Part shown: one piece after another, positions 51,026-61,602 of the stretch
How positions within the stretch are numbered: position 1 is the stretch's first letter
Layout: every line of letters starts with the position of its first letter
From: Oscheius onirici
Lineage: Eukaryota > Nematoda > Chromadorea > Rhabditida > Rhabditidae
Assembly (NCBI GenBank): GCA_932521025.1
Contig: OW051470.1
Location: 2,652,501-2,716,500 of the forward strand
Direction of reading: 5' to 3'
DNA: 64,000 bases
Notes under the pieces: generated by a model
The model's database searches: none
What the model was told of the DNA's origin: nothing
What the model saw: only the letters and a program-made list of their open reading frames with translations
Translations under genes and position numbers: made by a program

Positions 51026-51180
51026 TTGTCTCAGCTTTCATCATTTCCAGTCTTCTCGACCAACGACCCAAAACCCAGCCGTTGGTCAAGATAGACGAAG
51101 CTACGCCGTGGAAATGAACTAGAATTGGAAAGACAGTATAAAGCATACAATTTATTACACAGTACGCTTTAGATCAAAAT

Positions 51181-51592
51181 TTAAGCGATGTTTTCAACGG
51201 TGAACTGGCGCCAGATGTTGTTGTCCTCCCTCTTCCATTCATGAGTCACGTGGATCTTCTTGGATCCAGTGGTAATGTTCCAGCTCGACATGGCGCCATC
51301 TACAAAACGAACCATTACAAACTGTCTCTCTCTCTCTCTATCTCTGTCCCTGTCCAATGAAAATAAACTAACCAGCCATAAAATCGGTACATCCAATGCG
51401 ATTGAAAATGGGGCCGGTAAGAAGGACGTCTTGATGGGATAAAGATGCCTTGATATTCTTTTTCTGAGTTTGTGCTGGAGGAGCAGCGATCGGCTTCAGA
51501 GCTTTACAAGCACGGCTGATCAACTTCTCCAAGTAGACGACGACCTTGAAGTTTCGGGGTCCTTCGCGTGTACGGATCACGACGAGCTTCAT
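51181..51592 (-). CDS. C-terminal ORF overlapping the F-box gene by ATGA; possibly its last exons
   Basis: Two exons (51592-51373 and 51299-51181) encode 112 residues starting MKLVVIRTREGPRNFKVVVY and ending in WNITTGSKKIHVTHEWKRED and a short tail. The beta-rich, Trp/His-rich end resembles the NTF2-like or F-box-associated tails of nematode F-box proteins, but I cannot name the family. Its ATG overlaps the TGA of the upstream F-box frame as ATGA. An in-frame fusion would need a weak acceptor (CTCATGTAAG) just before the ATG, which would yield one F-box protein of about 420 residues. Separate translation and fusion are both possible. Confidence 0.5.
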
Positions 51593-52670
51593 GCCTTACA
51601 TGAGAGAGTCCATGTGTCCTGCTGTTGATCTGAAAACGATCAGTTGGACAGAGACAGACAGAACCTACTACGTAAGTACTGAACCCCGTGCACTCCATAA
51701 AAGATGTGGTGAAGCTGGACAGGTTTACCATATCTTGTACTGTAGTAGTATTCGCGTTTGGTGGCTTCCATCGACTTCCACTCATCGACCGTCCTGGCAA
51801 TCCAGTAGGAGAGAAGCTTCTTCGTGTCCTCTCCAGACAGTCCAATGCAGACTACATTCTCGATCTTTAGCAGAAAATACCATGAGAACTGGCACATGAC
51901 GTCGCAATTGCCGAAGAATTCATGGACATAGATCTTGGGCCATCGGGTGAAGAGATTCTTGTACTTTTCGTGGAGCTCTTGGCAGTTCTGCTTCTTGCAC
52001 TCCCAGTCGTTCGAAATGATGATTTCGGTGGGATTGGCCAAGAGAACATAGTCGTAGAGCGTCTGACTGAAGTTTACCAATTGGCAGGCGTGTATCTCCA
52101 AGAATGTCGTGACACTGATCTTCTTGATGTCTGCCAGGATATTGGTGCGGTCCACTGACTCCTCCTCCCAGCTTTTGTCCAAATTTTTCAGCTTCAGTCG
52201 ATCCAATTTGTAGTTGTATTTTTGGAGAACCTTGACTGGAATGTCGAACCACTGGTCTATGTCTGCTTCGGCGTCAGGCAACTTCGAATAGCTCACGTGG
52301 TAGACGTCTCCCTGAAAATGAATGTTTTCTCTGGACAGTGAGATAAAGAAACAGAGAGGGAGACTGAGAGACTAAGAGACAGAAACTAACAATTTCAGTG
52401 GATAGCACAGCAAGACGACCATTTTGATGTCCGAAGTAGTTCATAGGCACGGTGTAGACCATCTTTGGTATTTGCAGCATGGCAGAATAGATACTCTTGT
52501 TCGTCTGCATGAGGCTGGACATCGTTTCTAGAGTCGTAAACTTCAGAATGTTCTTCAGAATTGCCGGCGTGTTGAAGACTTCCAGGAATGGGTTTGTAGC
52601 GGCCAGGGCTGGGTCTCCGACTGAAGAGCATAGAATTGAAGTCTGAGTGAAGAAACGTACCATTGTCCAT
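51589..52670 (-). CDS. F-box protein (divergent, nematode-type)
   Basis: Exons 52670-52661 (10 nt), 52620-52391, 52311-51672 and 51629-51589 give about 306 residues. The N-terminal ~50 residues contain an F-box-like helix set (LEVFNTPAILKNILKFTTLE, TMSSLMQTNKSIYSAML) for Skp1 binding in SCF ubiquitin ligases. The remainder is a long alpha/beta region with many Trp/Tyr/Lys (TEIIISNDWECKKQNC, ENVVCIGLSGEDTKKLLSYW), as in rapidly evolving nematode F-box families. The tiny first exon uses a 40-nt intron; the unspliced frame also has an ATG at 52663 that would give a different N-terminus. The 3' end is uncertain (see the overlapping ORF). Confidence 0.65.
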
Positions 52671-53037
52671 GGTTGGCAGAGAAACTACCGGCCAGCTGAC
52701 GACGATCCAAGAAGACTAATCAAATATTACTATTTTTTAGAAAAGTTTTGAAGACTTTTTTGAACTTTGTAAGTTTTTGTAAAGAAACTTTTTGAATAAA
52801 ATTAGTGACTTTAAATTTTGACGCGAATCACAACAGAATGGGTAACGTTCCAAGCTGGCATAAGGCAGAAAACCACTCTGAGAATATGTCGCTTTTTTAG
52901 ACTGGTCGAAAACTGATATTAACAAAAAAAACGATTATGACACTGGGGGATCCGAACCCCTGATCTCCGGAGTGGACTTTAAGAAATTCAGATTCGAAGT
53001 ATTTCTGACAGGAGTTTTACACAATAGATCAAAGAAT
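52671..53037. other. Spacer between TTR-like and F-box genes
   Basis: About 0.37 kb of A/T-rich sequence on the same transcribed strand as both neighbours. A GGGGTTCGGATCCCCC palindrome-like T-arm (52940-52960, minus strand) is present without a tRNA cloverleaf. No coding sequence. Confidence 0.45.
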
Positions 53038-53565
53038 TTATTTGCGTCCAAAGAGTCCACTTCTCTTCTCTCCGGGGAATTTTCCAGCGAGCTCCAATTG
53101 ACCGGCCTAAATGAACTTCTTCTGTCTTCTAATTCTCGAGTCAAACCTCGTAAGTCTTTTTCGGATGTTCTCCGCTGGAAACGTAGCTGGAAGGAATGTT
53201 GATTCGGACGATTCTGCTGCCAGGCTTGATTCCGTCCTTGCAGTCGTGGTAGATGGCCAAATAGGGCTCAATTCCGCTGATTTCCTTTGAAGATCCGCTC
53301 AGAGAGAAACGGCCCTGATGGTCAGTCTTTCCCTTGGCCATCACGTCGTCCGTGTCCTACATTTTCCAAATTTTAGTCCTTCTCCAAAACTCACGAAAAC
53401 GGAGGGTCCAATCGAGTTGTCAGACTCCATCAGCTTGACTTCCACCCCGGAAAGAGGCTTTCCCTCACAGGTGAGTTTTCCACTGACGGCAGCCGACTGG
53501 GTCCTGCCAATCAGATTGATGGCACTGCCAGCTCCGACTAGAGCGAGAAAGACGAAAAGTTTCAT
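53038..53565 (-). CDS. Transthyretin-like (TTR) family secreted protein
   Basis: Exons 53565-53395, 53356-53147 and 53106-53038 encode 149 residues. A signal peptide ([16 protein letters not shown]) is followed by the nematode TTR signature. The motifs are [29 protein letters not shown], the [20 protein letters not shown] strand, [24 protein letters not shown] and the terminal [13 protein letters not shown]. Two conserved cysteines (TCEG and HDC) are present. TTR-like proteins are a nematode-expanded extracellular family with roles in neuron-phagocyte signalling and host interaction. The ATG directly follows an ATTCAG acceptor, a probable trans-splice site. Length and all introns fit the family, and it is the strongest single indicator that this is a nematode. 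Confidence 0.95.
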
Positions 53566-54286
53566 CTGAATTTCGGAGATTTCAATAAGCTTTCCCAAAA
53601 AAAGACGAGAGATTCTTTAGCCAGAGTCTACTCATAATCAGACCTATTTTAGGCCAACAAACGTTACGGTAACCCTCTTTTATCCTAAAAATAAACAGGA
53701 AGGCTTCAAGACTTTTGAACCGGCTTGCATGATCTTGATCGAACGACTTGAGCGGCAAGGACACCCGTTTAGAAACCCTTTTGATACCGTCAATTAAACT
53801 GTAAACTGTTGAACAATCGAACTAGTCTTGATGCGAGTCAGCTGATTTTATATCCGTGCGAACAGTTGCTAATATTGAGGAATTTCAGTACTTTTCGAGT
53901 TCGAATCAGATCCGATAAATGTCGGTTCACTTGGATGGGTTTATTCGTTTCACGACTTACGTTAATTCGCCATATTGAAAAATTAGCTGCGCACTCTGCG
54001 GAATATCCAACTTTTGTGCACTTTTGTCGTAAATTGGACTCGAAAGAAATAGAAAAGGAGTCACTCTTCAGAACTAACAAACTGCACGCGTTTTCACGGT
54101 CAGAAAAGAAAAGAAGGGAGATCACAAATAAGTGAAGCTGACGGGACGGTTGAATGACCGTTGACTGTTTACAGGCGTGGCCAGTTTAGGACAATATTTG
54201 TTACACTCTTCCCGTAGAGAAAAGGACGCTGTAACTGAAGGTCGAGCTGGTTTGAGCGGAAGAGAAAACAACAGCTTCAAAAGGAA
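53566..54286. other. Intergenic, upstream of the TTR-like gene
   Basis: About 0.7 kb. A short stretch at 53652-53695 (ACGTTACGGTAACCCTCTTT...) resembles a sequence near 31880, another dispersed fragment. Antiparallel short frames have no domain. Nothing else is supported. Confidence 0.4.
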
Positions 54287-54814
54287 ATGACGATACTATT
54301 GCCCCAACTGATACATTTGCTTTTATTTTCACAAGCTGTGCGAGTGCTTCCTCAGGCGCTCCTCAGCGATTCTACCAAGGCCAGAATTTACTGTGGAAAG
54401 AAGAGGATTCCAATCCCAGAACTGCGACACAGCGGGATTCAAGTCAACACTCATGGCTCCGCCAGCGATGCTCGTCTCTACCGTGATTCCACCAAGTCAA
54501 GCAGCCGTCTACCCGAACAAGAAGACAACTCCAATCAAGAAGATGTCTTCACGACTCGGTCAGGATGTCACCTCCTGGATGAGAAGAAACTGGGCAGTGG
54601 TCGAGACCTGAGAGCGGATTCCAAGAAACGACCGTTTCTGCATGATACTCCTCGATTCCGTCAAAATAAACTAAACTATACTTTAAAATTGAAAAAAGAT
54701 GATTCATCAAGCATAAAATACCCGGGAATAGATCATAGTCTTCTTCAAGCGAAGGACGTGAATTCGTTGTTGAGGAAACGGGCAGAATCGACCGACTCGA
54801 GCCACAGATTGTAG
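54287..54814 (+). CDS. Possible secreted protein, unrecognised; 3' end antisense to the GCP gene
   Basis: An uninterrupted 175-codon frame starts at ATG 54287 with a plausible signal peptide (MTILLPQLIHLLLFSQAVRV). The mature part is Ser/Lys/Arg-rich with only two cysteines and a basic C-terminus. No family is recognised. Its last ~70 bases overlap, on the opposite strand, the final coding exon of the GCP gene. Length and signal peptide argue for a real gene; lack of any domain and the overlap argue against. Confidence 0.35.
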   Translation: MTILLPQLIHLLLFSQAVRVLPQALLSDSTKARIYCGKKRIPIPELRHSGIQVNTHGSASDARLYRDSTKSSSRLPEQEDNSNQEDVFTTRSGCHLLDEKKLGSGRDLRADSKKRPFLHDTPRFRQNKLNYTLKLKKDDSSSIKYPGIDHSLLQAKDVNSLLRKRAESTDSSHRL

Positions 54815-57614
54815 GATTCGATGAGCTGATCAAACTGAAACTAATATTTTTGTAGAAAATTATAAAAACTGACTGTGCAGTCCGCCGCAAAGGACATAAT
54901 AAGACCGATGAGATCCTCCACAATGTAAATATGCTCTTCCGTCAATTTACCTTCCTAAACCACTCGTTTTAGAGCAAAAAAGGCTAAAATACCTTGAAAA
55001 TATGAGTTAGACAATCCCTGTGTAGGCGACTGACGTCTTCGACTTGAGTGGCCTTGGAAAGTCGTTCGGAGAACTGTCGGATGCCTCCGCGGACAGCGTT
55101 GAAGAGCTGCAGACGGAACTTCATCAGGTACTGGAACATGTGGTTGAGGAGCTGTAGTGGTTGGCGAAGAGACGCGTCCTGTATTCCGATGCGCATTCCA
55201 GTTCGGCCGAGTTCCGATCTTCTGGAGATGGACAGTTAATATTTTACTTAAGCTGTTGGCTTTGGGCAACCGTTCAAGTCTTTTTAGGAAGATTTGAACA
55301 TAACAAGTTGCAGCTACGTAGTCGGATGGTTCTATAACTGGCCTAACACTAGCACTAAGGTCAGTGTTATAAGCAACATTATTGTATGTCTCAAAACGAC
55401 AGCTTGTGGCAAAGTCTGAAAATTTAGACAATAAAAGCAAGTCATGGTCCCCATTATTGGAAAAAGATTCGATAACCAATGCCACTACTTTTGAACAGGG
55501 ACATTTCATTTTCGTATACGAGAAAACTAGTACCCACTTTTCGTCCAGAGTGATTGCCGCCAGCATAATCCTCATTTGAAGACGGAAGATGAGACTGTAG
55601 GTGTAGATCAGATCTGATGTCATGACTCGTTCCAGGCCCTGTGGCATTGTGACTGTGATTGTGAGACGATCCGCCAGCGTTGGCTGTGACTCTGACCGCG
55701 TCTTCATCGAGGATTTATTCTGCGAAATATATTGACAGCGGATCAGTGCGTCAAAAACGTTTGAACGGTCCTTTGAAAATCTAAAACTTTGATTTTTATA
55801 AGGAAAATAACTCGAAAGAACCTGAACCTTGCCATCAGGGGAAAGTAGCCAATGTCGTGATGAAGAGTCTGATTAGTCAGCGATTTCAGAACTCCATCGG
55901 CCACCTCGTTGTACATTCGATTCGGTAGGTCTTTGGCAACCAAGGCGCTGGAAATCGTCGTCAGCCACGGGCTGTTCAACATTGTCGTGAAGAAGCATCT
56001 AAATTTTATGTATCTAGCCAAAAGGGATAGGATACTAACTCTAGAAACTCATCCAATCGTCCCTCGCTTCTCATCTTTTGCAGAGCGACGGCCGAGAGCT
56101 CCGAGGTCAGTCCGCTGACTTTCTGGATGAAACGGGACGGATTATCGAGGCTGGACCATTCGGTCAGTTTGCCTGAACCGCCGATTCAAATAAAAACGGT
56201 GAAAAGCAGCCTACTTTGCATGGAAGGAATATTATTTTGGCCACATTGAAAGATGGCTGCCATGTAGGGACGAATGAGTCGGGGACAGAGTTCCGGGACG
56301 AGAAGATACCCATTTTCGGCTTTTCCATTCTCTCTGGAAGAGGTCATTTAACCATAAATATACGAAATGTACTTGAGCATGAGTTCTACATCGACCGATT
56401 TGATTCCCTTGGTCGGCCAGACGAAAAAGTCGCGATTTGCATCTTCGAGCTGTCCGCAGCTAATCCACGTTCCGGCAATTTCGAAAAAGATCTTCCAGGC
56501 TTCTTTGACCAGCAGCTGCAGTTCCTGTCGATCTCTCACGGCCTTTTGGTGTTTCTCCTCGAGCAGATCGAGTATCTCTCCACCGCATAGGTTTTTCTAG
56601 AATTTTATGCTATAAAATATAAAAAATAAGAAAAACTACCTCATAAATAGCTCCGACGATGTCGGAATAGCAGCGAAGAGTGGATTTGATGGCTCCCGTC
56701 GTTCTTGTCATTCCGTTCAGTCCAAATTCGGAGTCGTGGAAGCCCTCGTCTGTGCTGCCCTGTCGCTGTGTGAAACTTTCCATCAGAATCGGAGTCAGCA
56801 GATCATCTAGACGCCGGGTTATCTTCGTGACGATGACTCTGGCGATTCTGGAGCGGAGAAGATCGGATCGGATTTCTGCAAGAAAAGAACGTGACTTGTT
56901 TACAATAAATCCCGCATATAGCACAAACAGACTTTTGTTTTCTGGAGAGCAAGTCTTTTTACGTAAGGAATTTAAAAAGAGACTTGTCAAAACTTTGAAA
57001 TACTTTACAGAATATCCAAAGATTCTACGTTACCTTTGAGGTACCACAGTGAGTAAATATCGAAGAAGCAATTGGGACAAAACTATATAGAAAGGACGTA
57101 CCATGACCGTAGACTCGGATAATGTAGAGATCACTAACAATATCAAAGAAGCGTTCAATCGTTGACCTGAACATCTGCTTTGAGGCCAACTGTAAAAGAA
57201 TAGACTAGCCTCATGTATGGGTCGAATGATGGGTTTGCGGTCAGGTTCTGAGGGCGGTTCGTCTGTGGGTTGAACTGAATTCGAATGTTTTCCGTTTGAT
57301 AACCCTGGAAATTTTTATATCCTATAGAAAAACATGAATCTTACACAGAGAAGCATCCGTATTTCGTCTTCACAAATGAGTTCCATTTCTTCCGGCATCA
57401 CGTCTTCGAATGCATTGAACTGAAATTAGTAAACGGGTTTACAACTTTGAAACGCTCACATTTTTCTCAATAGGCTTATAGAAATACGTTGGGGCTTCCT
57501 CTCCTTGTAGAAGCAGGGACAGGTGCTGCTCTAGAACAAATTGCGATATTGCAAAGAAATCAGCTTACTTGGTGCTTTTATCAGCTCTTCTCTAACATCT
57601 CGCCATGTTCTCAT
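54745..57614 (-). CDS. Gamma-tubulin complex component (GCP/Spc97-98 family), divergent
   Basis: Exons: 57614-57569, 57530-57460, 57419-57345, 57304-57206, (16-nt gap) 57189-57102, 56875-56640, 56596-56364, 56333-56215, 56172-56040, 55998-55833, 55719-55538, 55221-54993, 54954-54874, 54834-54745, about 575 residues. Family features are DPYMRLASKQMFRSTIERFF, an EAWKIFFEIAGTWISCGQLE / FFVW block, and YLLVPELCPRLIRPYMAAIF. There is also LTITVTMPQGLERVMTSDLI followed by IFRLQMRI, LLNHMFQYLMKFRLQLFNAV (core GRIP motif helices), and a C-terminal FDQLIESYNLWLESV. GCPs nucleate microtubules at centrosomes. Oddities: two adjacent exons are joined by only 16 nt (GTCT...TTTTACAG), one intron is 30 nt, and one has a GC donor (ATG|GCAAGG). 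Family assignment is by overall pattern; which GCP is unclear. Confidence 0.72.
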
Positions 57615-58369
57615 TTTCGCCTCAATTTTCCTTTTCTGAAAACTTTTATTTTAAGTAGGAGAAAACGAAGTGCAAAGGGGTAAACTGAACAAGGAGAAGA
57701 CAGCTTCAATTTTCAAGATCTTGTACGAAAAAGTGCGTGAGAACTGAAATGTGGATTGCGTATTTCTGGCCCGCTCTCCAGAAGCACTTCCGGTTTGTCA
57801 TTTACGTTTTTCGATTATTTTTCTCATATGTTTGCCCATTAATCCTTTTGTGTGAATGAATATTGTCCCTTAGGGCTGCCGAAAACCTAAGCGCTTGTAA
57901 ATTTGACCGAAACTTGTCTTATTGGCATCGAGATCTTCCGTCTTCAAAAAATTACTCAATTTTTACACCGAAACTCTTAGAATCACTTGTTTGTCACACT
58001 TTTTGTTCACTGAATGAGCGCCACTATTTCCCGGAAGCTGATAAACTCGCGAGAAACTCACCCCACTCTCGCCAGCTGCCATATACGAAACTCGGTCATT
58101 TCGAAACACTTAGCCTTCGCTCTTTGTGTTTTTTCCCACTATTCTTTGAACACAAAAATATAACTTTGTGCTCATTTTAATTGGCAAGTTTTCCCCCAAC
58201 TAAGTTATGCCTTTTCCGAATATTGATTGCGGTCACATGCTCAAAACAGAACAGGCCGATTTGGTTTCATCTTTTCTGCGCTTCCTGTATGTTGTGAAAT
58301 AATCGATTTTTGCTTGCTTTTTAAGCAATTCTTCTTATAAACGCACCTATTTTTTATACTTTCCAGCAT
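57615..58369. other. Divergent promoter region of the GCP and nxf-1 genes
   Basis: The two genes start here in opposite directions. The 0.75 kb is AT-rich and ends with CTTTCCAG (58359-58366), a trans-splice-type acceptor three bases before the nxf-1 ATG. A plus frame at 57863-58180 has no domain. Confidence 0.5.
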
Positions 58370-61300
58370 ATGACTCAATATCGTTCAAATCGTGGCCGAG
58401 GTGGCGGCCCTTCTCGTCAAGGAGCCAAAGACCGTTCGAAAAACAGATACGCCGTCTTCGATGCCGACATTCTCAGTAACTACGATGATGTCGAGGACGA
58501 AACTCTTCGTAAGCTTTTGCTTCTTTTTTTTCAAGGTTTAAGTTTTTCAGCTGTTCCTCGCATAAAACCGCGTCAAGAGCGCGAGATGCGCGAACGGCCC
58601 GGGATGGGAACGCGTCTTGTTACCGCTGGACGACTTCGTACGGATCGTGCCGCATTTCTGAGTGCCAGCGGCAAAAATGCGGAAATCGTCAGCAAAATAA
58701 AGGTAAGCCGTTCGAAAATCTACGCATACTCAAATAGGTTTTGGTTGTTTGAAGAATGAGCTTGTGACCAAAACCTATAGCTTGACGTTTCAAGTTTCCC
58801 TCACATTGAGCAGACAGGTTTTATATGTATCTAAGATACTCAACCAAATATCCTTCAGCTCCGTATCTCGACTTAGCATTCAATGTTTTTGGTTATATTG
58901 AAATGAATGGGTCTCTAAACAAAACGGTGCTGGACACCGAACCATAATTAGGAAAAAAATGTCTAAAACTCCTTTTCTAGGTCCCTTTCGGGCGAAGATA
59001 CGGCGAGGGCTGGATCATCAAGCAGCTGAACAATCAGGACATAGACAACTTCAAGCCCATTCTCATTACCACAACTCCTCGTGGTGATATTGAGTTCTAT
59101 CTCAAGGTAAGCCCGATTTCTTCGAATCTTCTGATGATCCCAAATTCAGGACAGCGACGCTGCTGAAGCAGTAAAAGCCATCAGTAAACGTATTATTCAT
59201 CAAAAAACGGCCGACCGGGTCCTTTTCTCGACCAGCAGATGTCCGGCTCCGTGGACTCGTCTCAGCAAGGCAGATGTCGATCTCATCAATGTTTGTTTAT
59301 TGTTTCAATTTTCTATGAAAAAAAAAATTACAGAAAGCGGTCGACAGTCGGTTTGCGGCAGACAGCCGCGCCATTGATCTCTCAGAATTCTTCTTGGATC
59401 CAATCTTTACGGCCAACAATGCACATATGATGTTGAACAAAAACAACGTCATGCTGGCCGTCTTGGACAGAATTGACGAAAAATATGGAACCATCACTGC
59501 TTTGAGCCTCAAGGTAAACTTTTTTTGTGGATTGTTCAAAACATGGAACATCTTTTCCTTTTTTGGCTTCGTATACTTGCCGAGTATCAAATGAATTCTT
59601 CATTTTAGGGCAACAGATTACGGCACCTGGACTTTGCTGCCATGCTCGTCTACATCACTAAATTCGTCGTCGTGCTCGACCTCTCCGATAACATGGTATG
59701 ACACTGTTTTCTCGTAATTTATCACAAAAACTCCAGATTGAGAGCTTCGACCAGCTGAAGAAACTAACCGGCTTGCCAGTCAAGATGCTATTCTTCGAAG
59801 GGAACCCCGTCTGCGAGACGCTGACTCGCAGTAGCGACTATTTAAAGTATTTTGTTGTCCGGCTAAGCGCCTTTTTTGTATTCAATGCCCTAGTTAGCAC
59901 AATTGACAGGTTAATCTCCCATTCAATCTACCTCTTGCAGCGCTATCCAGCAAGTATTTCCGAAGGTGATCAAACTGGTCAGTCGTCTTCGTTTTTGGGC
60001 TCAAATTGAATATATTACATTTCAGGATGGTCAAGATGTGCCGGCAGCAGCGAACCAGAACATGAACGACGATGAGGACGAACAAACGAATGAGATCGCT
60101 CCCAGGGTAACCTTTTTTTAGCTTGTTTATAAAAAAAACTCTTACAGCCCGGATTCTACGCCAACGACAACAAAATCCGTCAACTTGTTGAGGACTTTAT
60201 TCTCGCTTTCATTTCCGAATATGACGGTGTTGAGGGAGCGAGCACGAGACAGAATCTCATACCGGCTTATGATCCCACTAATGTAATTTTTTATTGAATT
60301 TATTCTAAAAACTAATTTCAGTCAACTTTCACCTTGACTATCGAAAATCTCGGAGATAGCGAGTTTGTTCGGTACAAAAACAAGTTAGTTTGACTCTTAC
60401 AACTCACTTCAATCACTTTTCAGTGATAACTACTCAAACCTGATCCGCGCATCGCACAACATCCTTCAGGAAGCCAAATGGGAGCGCTATAGATCCAATA
60501 GAACATTTAAAGGTACTTTCTTGTTTTGATTATGAAAATTCAAATTTAGGAGCCATTCAAATAATCGCACAGCTGGCCAAAATGCCGACGACGAACCACT
60601 TCAAAGAGAGCTTCGTGGTCGACGTTCATCTCGTCACTCCGACTCTTCTCGGCTTCACACTCCAAGGTCTCTTCGAAGAGGGCCCATTCGCCGCCGGTCA
60701 GGAGGTTCCCGTCTTGAACTACTTTTCCCGCTCATTTTATGTATCTCCACGGGGCGAAGAGTCAGTTTTTGTAGCCATTCAAGACCAACTCTGTGCTTTT
60801 AGATCCGTGGCCGTGGTGTCAGACATGCTCTACATCAGTGCCATCACAACTGATCGAATGGCTCGCTTTAAAATGCTCAGCAACAAGGCAATTTTATCAT
60901 TTTGTCTCAAACAATCGGAATTTCAGTGCATATCCAACGGTACAGCTCAGCCCAACCCAACAGCCGGATCAATAGCTCCACCACAACAGCAGCAGCAGGA
61001 AAATCAAGGGCCTTCCGACGATATCAAACGACAGATGGTCGAGCAGTTCTCTCAGTGAGTTTGATCTTCTTTTCCTTTACTTGTCCTAACAGTTTATGCA
61101 GCTTTGTTAAAACCTTGTTTGACAACGTTTTTAATCCTGTCTACAGTTTTGTAGAGACGCATTTTCAACATCAAATGCCACAAAACAGGCCAGCCTGGCC
61201 TGGACAGCGTAGTATCACTTGCGAACTTTCTTCAAGTCGCCTTGTGCTCTTGGCGTAATGTCACCCAAGCGTCGGGGGTTCGATCCCGCGCTAACGTTTG

Positions 61301-61602
61301 TCACTTTGCTCTAGCCGAGGCTTCACGCCGACACGGTTCAACATAAAAAAGAATAGGTTCTACTCTGTTGTTTTGGGCGGTTTTGGTTTTAGCCATGAAA
61401 CTAAGTCTAATTTCCATGTTTTCCAGAACCAGTGGAATGACCGCCGAATGGAGCACCAAATGTCTTGTGGAGTTCAACTGGAATTATGAGGTAAGATTAA
61501 GATTTCTAATCCCCCTAATTTCCTCTTTTCCAGCAAGCCGGAGAAGCCTTCATGTCGATGCGTTCCTCGATTCCAGCTGAAGCTTTCGTCATTCATCCAT
61601 AA
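58370..61602 (+). CDS. nxf-1: mRNA export receptor NXF1/TAP
   Basis: Exons 58370-58508, 58551-58702, 58981-59106, 59150-59290, 59334-59513, 59609-59695, 59737-59846, 59941-59977, 60026-60106, 60148-60282, 60322-60383, 60424-60512, 60550-60760, 60803-61054, 61427-61490 and 61534-61602 give 644 residues. After an Arg/Gly-rich RNA-binding start come an RRM (VPFGRRYGEGWIIKQLNNQD, IEFYLKDSDAAEAV) and leucine-rich repeats (ITALSLKGNRLRHLDFAAML, VVLDLSDNMI, KMLFFEGNPVC). The NTF2-like domain follows (FVVDVHLVTPTLLGFTLQGL, FSRSFYV) and a TAP-C/UBA end (SGMTAEWSTKCLVEFNWNYE). NXF1 with NXT1/p15 carries mRNPs through nuclear pores. The 42-nt intron at 60761-60802 is a multiple of three with no stop, so retention would keep the frame. 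A 39-nt stretch before CISNGT (60889-60927) could be an additional small intron. Confidence 0.95.

Larger units (their letters stand above)
46656..51180. other. Long intergenic region with dispersed repeats
   Basis: About 4.5 kb. R1 repeat copies lie at 48030-48165 and 50780-51025 and a tRNA-derived segment at 50530-50599. Frames such as 48127-48672 and 50090-50593 coincide with these repeats and show no domain. A perfect 9-bp-arm palindrome (CTTGATACT...AGTATCAAG) occurs at 47375-47396. I see no gene here. Confidence 0.5.

Noticed and set aside
51504-51845. Frame giving an Arg-rich alternative C-terminus to the F-box gene
   Set aside because: Would need the donor GGG|GTTCAG and yields a basic out-of-frame translation of the downstream coding exon.
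52935-52960. Possible tRNA T arm (GGGGTTCGGATCCCC) on the minus strand
   Set aside because: No acceptor, D or anticodon stems can be formed around it; treated as a chance palindrome in the spacer between the TTR-like and F-box genes.
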